From positions 17,357,658 to 17,421,657 of the forward strand of contig NC_090759.1 of NCBI RefSeq assembly GCF_036898095.1: DNA of 64,000 bases, given 5' to 3'. This document shows, in pieces, positions 23,201 to 36,200 of the stretch. Below the pieces are notes generated by a model. The model did not search any database. It saw only the letters and a program-made list of their open reading frames with translations, and was not told where the DNA came from. This DNA is from Palaemon carinicauda. Taxonomy: Eukaryota > Arthropoda > Malacostraca > Decapoda > Palaemonidae. Position numbers and translations under genes: made by a program. How positions within the stretch are numbered: position 1 is the stretch's first letter; the number at the start of each line of letters is the position of its first letter.

Positions 23201-26200
23201 TGAAACCCACCCCAGTACCCCGAGGTTACCATGGCGTTAATTGGTCTACGCTCCTACTTGATTGTCCCCCAGAGGAAGGCATGCGAGGAGGAGCTTTGGA
23301 GAGAGATCTAGGTGTGTGTGAAGAAGAGACCTGAGGTCTTTTTGCCCCTGGGGAGGACCCTGGGGGAGAGAGAGAGATCTGTTTAACTCCTTCCAGCAAC
23401 GCCCAAATTTCTCCCACTGGGAGGCAGGCCACTCCCTACACTCTTTACAGGGCAAACGCTGCTCGCAGCGATGGTCCCTGCAGGTCAGACATAGCGAATG
23501 AGCGTTATTCGCGACTAGGGCACGTATGCATGGGAGCGTCAAAGAGAGAACAGTCACACCTGAAAAAGAAAAAGGAAGTTGCATAAGGCAATAGTTAGTA
23601 TGGCAAAGCCTTTAGGAGGAGAGAGCGGATATATCGATCTCTATAAGCCAAAAGAAAAATGTGACGTACTTCACCACTGAGTGAACAGATATAGACCCCC
23701 TAACTACCCACTATAGAGGTTAGGTAGAGTTGCCACCTCGCCTTAAAAGTCTAATGACTAACCTTCGAGCTTCGCCGAAAGAATATCCCTTAAAATAACA
23801 AAAGGTTTGTTAGTGAAGGAACAAATAAATTTTTCATATATAAACTATAAAAATTTTATTTTTATTAATAAAATAAATTTTTGAATATACTTACCCGGTG
23901 ATTATATAAGCTGCAACTCTGTTGCTCGACAGAAAACTCTACGTTCAAAATACGCCAGCGATCGCTATGCAGGTAGGGGGTGTACATCAACAGCGCCATC
24001 TGTCTAGCAGGTACTCAGTACTCAATGTAAACACAGAACCAATTTTCTCCTCGGTCCACTGGGTCTCTATTGGGGAGGAAGGGAGGGTCCTTTAATATAT
24101 AATCACCGGGTAAGTATATTCAAAAATTTATTTTATTAATAAAAATAACATTTTTCAATATTAAACTTAGCCGGTGATTATATAAGCTGATTCACACCCA
24201 GGGGGGTGGGTAGAGACCAGCATTACTTGTTTACATTATTATGAGCTAAGTATTTTGTATTTCATTTTAGCAGTTATTCAAAATAACAAACATAAAATAA
24301 ATAAGTACCTGGTAAGGAAGTCGACTTGAACCATTACTCTGCCTTTTTAAGTACGTCTTCCTTACGGAGCCTCGCGATCTTCTTAGGATGCTGAGCGACC
24401 CCTAGGATCTGAAGTATCAAGGGTTGCAACCCATACAACAGGACCTCATCAAAACCTCTAATCTAGGCGCTTCTCAAGAAATGACTTTGACCACCCGCCA
24501 AATCAAGTAGGATGCGAAAGGCTTCTTAGCCTTCCGGACAACCCAAAAACAATAATAAAACATTTCAAGAGAAAGATTAAAAAGGTTATGGAATTAGGGA
24601 ATTGTATTGGTTGAGCCCTCACCCACTACTGCACTCGTTGCTACGAATGGTCCCAGAGTGTAGCAGTTCTCGTAAAGAGACTGGACATTCTTAAGATAAA
24701 AAGACGCGAACACTGACTTGCTTTTCCAATAGGTTGCGTCGATTATACTTTGCAGAGATCTATTTTGTTTAAAGGCCACGGAAGTTGCGACAGCTCTAAC
24801 TTCGTGTGTCCTTACCTTCAGCAAAGCTTGGTCTTCCTCATTCAGATGGGAATGAGCTTCTCGTATTAACAGTCTGATAAAATAGGATAAAGCATTCTTT
24901 GACATAGGCAAAGATGGTTTCTTAACTGAACACCATAAAGCTTCAGACGGGCCTCGTAAAGGTTTTTAAATAGAACTTAAGAGCTCTTACAGGACATAAG
25001 ACTCTTTCTAGTTCATTTCCAACCATACGATAAGTTTGGAATATCGAACGATATTGGCCAAGGCCGAGAAGGCAGCTCGTGTTTGGCTAGAAAACCAAGT
25101 TGTAGAACATGTAGCCGTTTCGGATGAGAATCCGATGTTCTTGCTGAAGGCATGAATCTCACTGACTCTTTTAGCTGTGGCTAAGCATACCAGGAAAAGT
25201 CTTTAAGGTGAGATCTTTCAGGGAGGCTGATTGTAGCGGTTCGAACCTGTCTGACATAAGGAATCTTAGTACCACGTCTAAATTCCAACCAGGTGTAACC
25301 AAACGACGCTCCTTCGTGGTCTCAAAAGACTTAAGGAGGTCCTGTAGATCTTTATTGTTGGAAAGATCTAAGCCTCTGTGACGGAAGACTGATGCCAACA
25401 TGCTTCTGTAACCCTTGATAGTGGGAGCTGAAAGAGACCTTTCTTTCCTCAGATATAAGAGGAAGTCAGCTATTTGAGTTACAGAGGTACTGGTCGAGGA
25501 TACGGATACTGACTTGCACCAGTTTCGGAAGATTTCCCACTTCAATTGGTAGACTCTAAGGGTGGATGTTCTCCTTGCTCTAGCAATCGCTCTGGCTGCC
25601 TCCTTCGAAAAGCCTCTAGCTCTCGAGAGTCTTTCGATAGTCTGAAGGCAGTCAGACGAAGAGCGTGGAGGCCTTGGTGTACCTTCTTTACGCGTGGCTG
25701 ACGTAGAAGGTCCACCCTTAGGGGAAGTGTTCTGGGAACGTCTACTAGCCATCGAAGTACCTCGGTGAACCATTCTCTCGCGGGCCAGAGGGAAGCAACT
25801 AGCGTCAACCTTGTCCCTTCGTGAGAGGCGAACTTCTGCAGTACCTTGTTGACAATCTTGAACGGAGGGAATGCATATAGATCTAGATGTGACCAATCTA
25901 GTAGAAAGGCATCTATATGAACTGCTGCTGGGTCCGGGATTGGTGAGCAAAATATTGGGAGCCTCTTGGTCATCGAGGTTGCGAAGAGATCTATGGTTGG
26001 CTGGCCCCAGGTGGCCCAAAGTCTCTTGCATACATCCTTGTAGAGGGTCCATTCTGTTGGAATTATTTGTCCCTTCCGACTGAGACAATCTGCCATGACA
26101 TTCAAGTTGCCTTGGATGAACCTCGTTACTAGTGATATGTCTAGACCTTTTGACCAGGTGAGGAGGTCCCTTGCGATCTCGTACAATGTCAGAGAGTAGG

Positions 26201-28891
26201 TCCCTCCTTGCTTGGAGATGTACGCCAAAGCCGTGGTGTTGTCTGAGCTCACCTCCACAACTTTGCCTTGAAGGAGAGACCTGAAGCTTTTCCAGGTCAG
26301 ACTTACTGCCAGTAGCTCCTTGCAGTTGAAATGCATTGTCCTTTGACTCGAGTTCCATAATCCCGAGCATTCCCGTGGTGTTGTCCGAGTTAACTTCCAC
26401 CACTTTGCCTCGAAGGAGAGACTTGAAGCTTTTCAAGGCCAGATGTACTGCCAACAGCTCCTTGCAGTTGATATGCATGCTCCTCTGACTCGAGTTCCAC
26501 AGTCCTGAGCATTCCCGACCGTCTAGTGTCGCGCCCCAGCCCACGTCCGATGCGTCCGAGAAGAGAACGTGGTAGGGAGTCTGAACAGCCAAGGGAAGAC
26601 CCTCTCTAAGGTTGATATAGTCCTTTCACCAAGTCAGACAAGACTTTATCTTTCCGGAAACCGGGATCGAGACCGCTTCTAGCGTCTTGTCCTTTTTCCA
26701 GTGAAAAGCTAGATGGTATAGAAGAGGACGGAGGTGTAGTCTTCCTAGTGACACAAATTAATCCACGGATGACAGTGTCCCTATCAGACTCATCCACAGC
26801 CTGACTGGGCAGCGTTCCTTCTTCAGCATCTTCTGGATGGATAGCAGGGCTGGGGGCTGATCGTCTTGTTCAGCAACGTCCTCATCAGAGGGTTCCTCAT
26901 CCGAAACTGATGAGGAAACGGCAACGGAGTGGGCAACGTCTGACTCGCTGAATCCGGTCGCACTGGTGGATGCGTGACGGAGCCGGACGCAATATCATGG
27001 AACTGCTGCACAGTCTGTGAACTGTCAACAACCATGGGTGCGCGAGGAAGTACAGCGTCAACCCGAAACTGTCTAGACTGTCAGGGTTGTGCAGTCAACA
27101 CCCTACCGGGTTGCTGAGGTTGACGCACTGCGTCAAAACAAGTCACCTCTGCTGGTTGTTGAACGTCCTGAACGTCAACAACCACCTCCGAGCGTCGCTT
27201 AACGTCAACGTGCGACTGGCAACCCACACTGGGTCGCATCGGTGGAGGAACCACCTCAACTGGCAGACGCGAGTAGGTTACCTCAGCGTCAACAGGGCGC
27301 ACAACCGACCGGTTGGAAGGTTGTTGGCCAGAAGGAGGAACCACCTCAACTGGCAGACGCGAGTAGGTTACCTCAGCGTCAACAGGGCGCACAACCAACC
27401 GGTTGGAAGGTTGTTGGCCAGAAGGTTCTTCTCCGCATTTAAGTCCTCTATCAAGGACGCAAGCTTGGACTGCATGTCTTGCAGCAAAGCCCATTTAGGG
27501 TCTACGGGAGCAGGTGTGGCAACAGACGGGGTTAGCGACTGAGGCGGAACCATTTACCATCCCTGAAAGCCTTGTTATGTGTGACATAATAGTACAGCAA
27601 AACTTCAAAGGCTCGACAAAAGTTGAGAAGTTGACCTGTAAACAACTTGGAGCGTCTCCTGGCCAGGCGCCAGGGCGAGTCTACCAGAATTGAGAAGTCT
27701 ATCTGGGCAGAGGCATGAACTCCCAAGCCGAGAACTTCTCTCGTGTCCTATCAGACTCTCGCTCTATAAGCCAGTTTAAAAGAAGGGAAATCAAAGGCTG
27801 TATCCCTAAAACTCCTCCTGGTGCAAAAACCAGTCGCCTAGCCAACGTAACGCTCTCTAGGAGAGCGAGAGAGCACTAGCTTAAAAACAACGGCTTCGAA
27901 GTAGCTAGGCCTAGTGTAAGTTCTGACGTTTAGGCGAACGAGGAGCAGCAGTTACAAGATCCGGACGAAGATCCTTAAAAAATCATCATGATTTAATTAA
28001 AGTCCATAGGAGGCTAAGCAGCTTAAGGCTCCTCTCCAAATGACAGAGTCCTCAAGGGAATAGTAGGAGGGAGAACAGCACTTTCTCATCTACAGGAACC
28101 TTGTCTGATAAAAGCTAGGTTACCACAGTGAGTCTCTCACTGGTGCATTAGTAGCAGACTAGAAGGCAACGTCATGTAACTGCTTGACAGTCTGTGAACT
28201 GTCAACAACTGAACTGTCAACCACAAAAGGTGCGTGAGGACATACAGTGAACCCTCGTTTATCGCGGTAGATAAGTTCCAGACGCGGCCGCGATAGGTGA
28301 AAATCCGCGAAGTAGTAACACCATATTTACCTATTTATTTAACAAGTATATTCAGACTTTTAAAACCTTCCCTTGTACGTAGTACTGTTAACAAACTACC
28401 CTTTAATGTACAGAACACTTAATGCATGTAATACAGTACCCTAAACTAAAACAGGCACAAATATTAAAGGCGACTTTATATCATCCGTTTCCTAAACACG
28501 CCAAAAAGCACGATAAAAAATGGCAACCAATGTTTTGTTTACGTTTATCTCTGATCCTAATGAAGAAACAAACGCATTTACACATCTGTTTATAGGTTAG
28601 TTTTTGCATCATTTATATTGATTATTCAGTACAGTATGTTGATTTGGTTATTACTAATGTTTTACTTAATTTTTCTTAGGACTTCCAAATGATATTTTTT
28701 TCTTTATGACGCCGCCTGAAACGACGGCGTCATAAAGTACGCTCAGTAAACAAACTAAGGAATTTAACCCGCATGATGAAAGTGATAAATAATGATATTA
28801 CAGTAAAAGCGTTTATAAAATATGTTATTACAAATATTATTTACCGTATCTATATAAAATCATACATACGTAGCAAAGCAGGAAAACAATC

Positions 28892-28931
<40 letters not shown>

Positions 28932-29129
28932 GTTTTACATACGTAAATGTAAATTTTAAACAAAACAAAAATAGCCCCATTTAATATAAAATAGATTACA
29001 AATATTTTACTTTATCATATTACAGTAGTCTGTATAATACTGTAAAGTTCAGTACAGTATGTTGTTGTTAAAGTCGTGGCGATGAAATTCTCACGAAACA
29101 AAAACACGCCATTTGATTACAACAGCTGA

Positions 29130-29180
<51 letters not shown>

Positions 29181-29649
29181 CGTGTTATACAATACTTACA
29201 TTTAGATGAAGAAACTAAAATTAGTTTTCTTAGTGTCAATTAAATACGAAATGAAATAATTAGGCCGAGTCTACATCCATTTCAATCATAGCCAAAAATA
29301 GGGCATCCGATTTCATCAGCAAACCACTATTTTTTGGGAAATATCATTTTAGTCTAGAAAACTGCCACTCTTTAAATAGTTAATTGCACATTAAGAAAGC
29401 GTGTACTTTTATTTTTAAATTTCGGGTTTGTTTTAAAAATCGAGTATTGTTGACTTTTTTTTTTTTTTACTTTTGGCTGTGATTAGATCAGCTGTCATCT
29501 AGATGCCGCTCTTGAGTGTGTACGAATACACTAACAAAGTATCATTTATACCATTTCTTAACTTATTCAAACCGTCTACAGTATACAGTTGATATTACAT
29601 AAGCACCAATGTGTTATAACCTATCAAATTTTTTGTTTATTACATTTAA

Positions 29650-29695
<46 letters not shown>

Positions 29696-30166
29696 GTTAT
29701 ACAATACTTACATTTAGATGAAGAAACTAAAATTAGTTTTCTTAGTGTCAATTAAATACGAAATGAAATAATTAGGCCGAGTCTACATCCATTTCAATCA
29801 TAGCCAAAAATAGGGCATCCGATTTCATCAGCAAACCACTATTTTTTTGGGAAATATCATTTTAGTCTAGAAAATTGCCACTCTTTAAATAGTTAATTGC
29901 ACATTAAGAAAGCGTGTACTTTTGTTTTTAAATTTCGGGTGTGTTTTAAAAATCGAGTATTGTTGACTTTTTTTTTTTTTTTTACTTTTGGCTGTGATTA
30001 GATCAGCTGTCATCTAGATGCCGCTCTTGAGTGTGTACGAATACACTAACAAAGTATCATTTATACCATTTCTTAACTTATTCAAACCGTCTACAGTATA
30101 CAGTTGCTATTACATAAGCACCAATGTGTTATAACCTATCAAATTTTTTGTTTATTACATTTAAAC

Positions 30167-30219
<53 letters not shown>

Positions 30220-33200
30220 GGCTACTTTTCACTACCTCCCATTCCTTACCTCTCTCTATCTCTCTAACAAATGATATCTTTGTTGCTCCTCAAAGTTTCA
30301 TTTATATTGAAAATCAATCATGATTCAATTTTCCTTACTTTCTCCAATCTCGCACCATCGGTCACATCGCGGTATTTTCGATATTTCCGGAAAATCCGCA
30401 ATATATGTATAGACATGGGTTATGAAAAAAATCCGCGAAGTGGTGAATCCGCGATGGTCGAACCGCGAAGTAGCGAGGGTTCACTGTACAGTGTTCACTC
30501 GAGACTGCTTTGACTGTCTATACTGAGCAGTCAAAACAACTCTAGAATGCGGAGGTTGACGCACCGCGTCAAAACAAAACAACTTAGACTGTTGTTGTAC
30601 CTCGCGAACGTCAACGGAAGGTTCCGTGCGTTACTGAACGTCAACATGCGGCTGGCAGGGTACACTGGAACGCATGGGTGGCGGGACTCTCTCAGCTGGA
30701 GTGCGGCAGAAGGTCGCCTCAGCGTCCACAGGACGCACAACCGTGGTTGGTTGTAGGCTAGAGGTTGGTGCAGTGTCAACCTTCTCCGCACGAAAGTCCC
30801 GCATCAATGACGTTAACTGAGACTGCATGGTCTGCAGCAAAGACCACTACAGGAGCAGGTGCGGCAACAGACGGTGTGACTGCCTGATGCGGTACCCGCT
30901 TTGCCTCTCTTAGGAGGTGAGCAGTCGTCAGAAGACTGCAGCGAGTCCGAACTGACCCAGTGGCTACAACTGGGCCGTTGGACTTGCGCGGAAGGGACCA
31001 ACTTGCGCTTAATAAGCTGCGAGACCTTGGTCCATGGTTTCTTACGGGAAACCTCTTCCGCAGACGAGAAATAAATGGGCTCTCTCGTCTTTGTGTGGGT
31101 GGGGCGATCTTGGGTAGATACGCCCGAAACCACGGAGGGAAACGTCTGTTCGTTGATCAAGGCCTGACGAACCCATAAGTCGTTCGACATTACTTCTCCC
31201 CTGGGCTTGGGAGCTTGCAAGAGGTCCCGGACTAGGTGAACGACAGGCACGAACAGACGAACCCTCGGACGCAACACTGTAACACTTTGCGCATATCACT
31301 TTATCACTTTGATTTTCTGTTTTGCACTTATTTCACTGAAATCGAAACTTTTACTGATTTCTACCTGAAACACGCAATTCTACCCTCATTAAAAGGTAGT
31401 GATTGCGAAATCAGTCGTATAATGCAGCTCATTAATACTAGCAAAAAACAGAAAACATATATAAAGATAAAAAATTCAGTGGCTGGGAAAGAGACTAAAC
31501 ACTAGTTCAAATAAACTACGTTTACAATCTCTCACCGCACATAGCCTGGGGACAAGAATAAAACCCTAGAAACGTTTTACCTTCTTCCCCGTACAGCGAC
31601 TAGGGACGAGAGTAACACGAGAACAACGTTACCCGCTTGAACGGAACGTTTTCTCTCCTCTCTCTCCCTCCGTCTCTATCTCTCTCTCTCTTTCTCTCTT
31701 GATTTCGCACCTAAGAGAAGAGCCCAATTATATATCGTCAAAAAAAAACATGTTATTTGACTAAAGGAAAAAAAACTGAAAGGTTTTCCAATAAAAAGTT
31801 CCTTTAATTTAGAATTTAAAACATTTAAGCTAAGAAAGAATGAACAAAACGTCAGAATCGATTTACTCTTACTGCAAAGTGAAACCGTGATACACTCTCT
31901 CTCTATCGTAACGATAGAGCGCATGTTGAACGTCCTGAACGTCAACAACTGCGTAGTCTAAAAAACTAAACGTTAGTTCATCTTTGAAAACAGTACGAAG
32001 ACTATCAAAGAAATTCTTTCATAAAACATTAAATTTAAAAGTTTTAAATTCTTTAAAGGCTAAATACGATATAACGGGCTCAACGTTGATTAACTTCGGT
32101 TCCAAGTTAGGACCGCCTACTATCAGGAAAGGTCGCATATAAACAAAACATAAAAATTATCTTTATATGTTTATAATAAATGGAAAGTTAATCGAAGAGG
32201 CCTAATAAAGGCGGAGAGATATAAAATATATAGATCTATAACGTGTTAAGCAAAATTACTAAAAACCTAAACACTTCCGTCTAAGGGAAGGGTCGGCCAT
32301 TTAAAAGTGAAAGAGAGTCCATACTCTCTTTGTCACCCTAATTAAATCTATCCAAAACGTAGTTCAAGTTTTGAGATGAAGATAAAACACCTGCATAGCG
32401 AAAGCTCAAAACTAGAATAGTGTACTTCACCAAATAGTTGTGAAAACAAGTCCAGTTAGTAACAGCGTATTAGTAGGTCTTGCCGGTAGCCCGACAGAGA
32501 GAAAATTGGTTCTGTGTTTACATTGAGTACTGAGTACCTGCTAGACAGATGGCGCTGTTGATGTACACCCCCTACCTGCATAGCGATCGCTGGCGTATTT
32601 TGAACGTAGAGTTTTCTGTCGAGCAACAGAGTTGCAGCTTATATAATCACCGGCTAAGTTTAATATTGAAAAACTTCAATAAAAAAAAAAAAAAAAAAGA
32701 GGAGAAATAAGATAGAGTAGTCTGTTCGAGTATACCCTCATGCAAGACAACGGAAGACCATGGTACAGAGGCTCTGGCACTACCCAGGACCATAGAACAA
32801 TGATTTGATTTTTGAGTGTCCTCCTGCTAGAAGAGCTGCTTACTATAGCTAAAGTCTCTCTCCTACCCTTACCAAGAGGAAAGTAGCCATTGAACAAATA
32901 CAGTACACTAGTTAACCCCCTTGAATGAGGAAGAATTGTTTGGTAATCTCATTGTTGTCAGATGTATGAGGACACAGAAGAGAATGTGGGATGAATAGCC
33001 CCGACTAACCTACCTCTATTCAAATGAATGGCAGGCAGGCTTGTTTCCAATAAAGAAAAAAATACTTTACTGTAAACCGTAATATCATCAATTGATAAAT
33101 AACAGATTCAGCTTAGGTTAGCCTGTCACTTTGAATAAAATGCAGTGTATTTGCTTCACCATAAAGAAAAATACCTTTATTTCATAAATTCATCCTATCA

Positions 33201-36200
33201 CAAATAATCTATTAACTTTTGTTTGAAATATAAGCAAAATTACTGTATCGTTTGTGTCTTTTGTATATATTGAACTGACTATGGTGATTAACCAAGTTGC
33301 TTGGAGTAAGCTGCCACTCCTCCTTCATGTGAAGCTAATTTCCATTAAGGATGGACATTTTTTTCTAGAAAGTCTCATGTTATTAAGGGTATATTTCCCC
33401 TCATAAATATGGGAATGACACCATATTTTTATCATAGGATACACACAGGCTATGCATATCCTTATCCAACAATATCATAAAAAGATCAATAAATATGACT
33501 CATACTCCAAGGCATTGTATGAGGTTATGCTTACCAAACAGGCAGTCCCTATTCTTTGTCCAGAGATATCAACTTTCCCCCCACCTTTCCTTTCAACAAT
33601 ATGAACAGCTATTTGTTCTGAATAGACTTGAAAAACAGTTATGCAAATAAATATGCAACATTGTAATTTCTTAACACAAGTGATCAAAACCGCTACTTTC
33701 ATTCTTAGCAATTATGATTCGCTATTTTTTTCAGACATATCGCAATCCTAAGCAGTTTTACGTCTGTAATAAAAATTGTTTTCCCTCAATGTCAATTATT
33801 CAATAACACTTTTACGTGATTTTGGATGCATTTTAACAAGCAAAAACTAACTAGGATTCTTTTTTTTAAATTTCAAGTCCTTTCTATCAACTGGGCTCCC
33901 TCTACTATTAATAAAAAAAATTTCACCTATTTTTACAGAATAAAAAGATATTCCTATTGTCATACAAATTTTAGATACTAAAAATCTGCTGTGACCTATC
34001 TCTCAAGATTCTTTTCATTTTGCTAAAATCAGGCAGATAAATGTGAAAGGTTACAATGAACTACCACCTCCATCTAAACTTACTAAGAAATAATTTTTAT
34101 TTTAATACAAAAGTATAACATAATTACCTAAGTGTGTCCATGAGTTTTAGTTTGGTTTCTTTATCTGGTGTTTTATCTACATATTCACAACACTGCTGAA
34201 CCATCTTTGTCACGGCCATCTTAATCTGAGAACGCTTTTTGGTGAGCGTGACAATGCTCTCATTCATCAAATTCCATTCTCCAGCATCAAAACATATTTC
34301 GACAATGGCAACTAATACTCTGCTTGTCGAATGTGCATCTGCTCCCTGAAAAGAATCACAATTGGGAAATAAGAATTGCATTATTGTAGGAGTACAATTA
34401 TCAAAAATCTAAACTGAACAATAAATAACTAATAATTATTATAGAAATTCATATTTTCCTAACTATACAAACCTGAGTCCTTTACTAGAAGTATGATTTC
34501 AGAGAAGCTGCAACTTGGCTGTTAAAATACATAACGAGGTGTTGGTAGTCACTAGCAGGCGGGGAGGGGGGGGGGAATTACCCCAGGCCCACACACTGAA
34601 TTGATCTTTATCTAGAAATTGTGACAGATGAGGCAGGGAATATAATTTAAATGACCTAGGTTTGTCAACTCTTAGTTGCGAAAAATGCAAATGACTAAAA
34701 ATATCACAAATTTTAAGTAATTTGTATTTTTCCAACAGTACTTACCTCGAACTACTTTCTTAGGAGTATCCGGGATCTCCTCCCAACCGACCAGAGTTTT
34801 GTGTAGTTTACCCTAGTCCCATTTTCTATGAGGGGTAACCTCAGGTGGAGTGATACACGCCCTGAGGGTCAGAGAGCATGCTTGCTCAGGTCTCGACCTC
34901 CAGTAAGTTCTTGATAGATTAGGTATCTATGAAGTCCAGCAAGGCACTCGAGGTAGGATGGGCGGGCCATTACCAGAAAGTAGTTCGAGGTATGTACTGT
35001 TAGGAAAAATACAAATTACTTAAAATTTGTGATTTGTTCCAACACGGAGTACTTACCTCGAACTACTTTCTAAGGAGACTTATACCTTAGGAGGTAGGAG
35101 TGTCCTTCAGGACCTAGAGACCGTGACGAGTATGGAAGAGGAACCTAGGTAGGAGACTAGGTTCTGCTGACCTCAAGGAAAACACGAGAAATAGGGAAAA
35201 CTACGCAAAAAACCATCTTAGTGTCTAAGTAACTCACTTCTGCAAGAATCCTAGGAGACATGTCCTTCCAATGATAGCCCCCTGAAACTGCCATGGGATA
35301 GTGTATCCCATGGCAGTTTCAGGGGGCTACCCGAGTCATTTCCTGTAAGGGAATAGGGGAAGGAAGAACAAGGGGGCTCAGGAAGGAACCTGTGTCTCTT
35401 GGACTTACTACTCGCAGTTACCACTGGGTCTACACCTTTAAACCGTTTGGAGCGCGAAAATGACGGGACCGAGCGAGAACCCGTCCAGGGACTTTCTCGA
35501 GTAGTGAGCCGTAACAGTCGACTGGCTAGACCAAGTACCTGCCCTCAGGATTTGGCCCACTGCCATGTTTTTCTCAAACGCCAATGAAGTATTTAGACCC
35601 CTAATGTCGTGGGGTCTGCACTTTCCTGGAAGGGGGGACCCCTGCACTACTGTAGGGCCTGACGATCACTTGCCTTAGCCAGAAAGAGATAGTGTTCTTG
35701 GAGACTGGCTTCTTCACAGTCCCGAGGAAAATTAACAAACTCTTGATCTCGGGATGAAGTCTAGCTGTCCTCTCTAAATACTGCCATACTGCCCTTGGGC
35801 ACAGCAGCAAGTCCCTCGGGTTGTCCGAGCGAGGGATAGCTGGCACTGAGAACCCTTCAACTTTGGGGTCCCAAACAGCTGGATTCTGAGTCTTGGCTAC
35901 GAAGGAGGGTAAGAATCTGAAGGTAGCTTCTCGCCAGCCCTTCGAGTGTGAGATCTCGTACGACAGGCCATGAATCTCACCTACTCTTTGCTGATGCCAG
36001 AGCTAAACGAAAGACTGCCTTGAGGGTGAGCTCCTTGACTAGAATGTCTTTTAGAGGCTCGAAAGGAGGTTCCGAAAGTATCTTCAGTACCCTAGCCACA
36101 TCGCCCTGGGCCACTCTAGCGGCTTGGGGGGAACACGACTGCTCGAAGCTCTTGATGAGCGTCGATATATCTGGAGGCACCTGAGATAGACCAGGAAGTC

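Larger units (their letters stand above)
17549..23830 (-). mobile_element. DIRS-like retrotransposon C, full length but decayed
   Basis: Both termini are present. The left one (from 17549; TTTCTAACTAATACAAATC) and the right one (ending near 23830; GTTAGTGAAGGAACAAAT) share inverted sequence around GCGAGGTGGCAACTCTACC and TTAGACTTTTAA. An internal complementary region at about 17780-17870 joins the complements of both outer ends. Minus-strand coding order is gag, RT, RNase H, recombinase. All ORFs are broken. Copy D begins about 20 bp beyond its right end. Confidence 0.85.
23849..32673 (-). mobile_element. DIRS-like retrotransposon D, both ends present, internally rearranged
   Basis: Inverted terminal repeats at 23890-24046 and 32502-32658 (157 bp each) differ at one base by eye. 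The internal complementary region at about 24088-24195 carries the complements of both outer ends. Minus-strand order: gag part (30531-31299), a Tigger-like insertion (28245-30486), gag tail, a second gag middle part (27081-27553), RT thumb, RNase H with an internal duplication, recombinase. The RT core is missing, so it is non-autonomous. It is the same subfamily as copy G. Confidence 0.9.

Noticed and set aside
33475..33711. Minus-strand frame as a PSMD12 exon
   Set aside because: The flanking exons already join in phase at 34128 and 13903, and the peptide does not match PSMD12.
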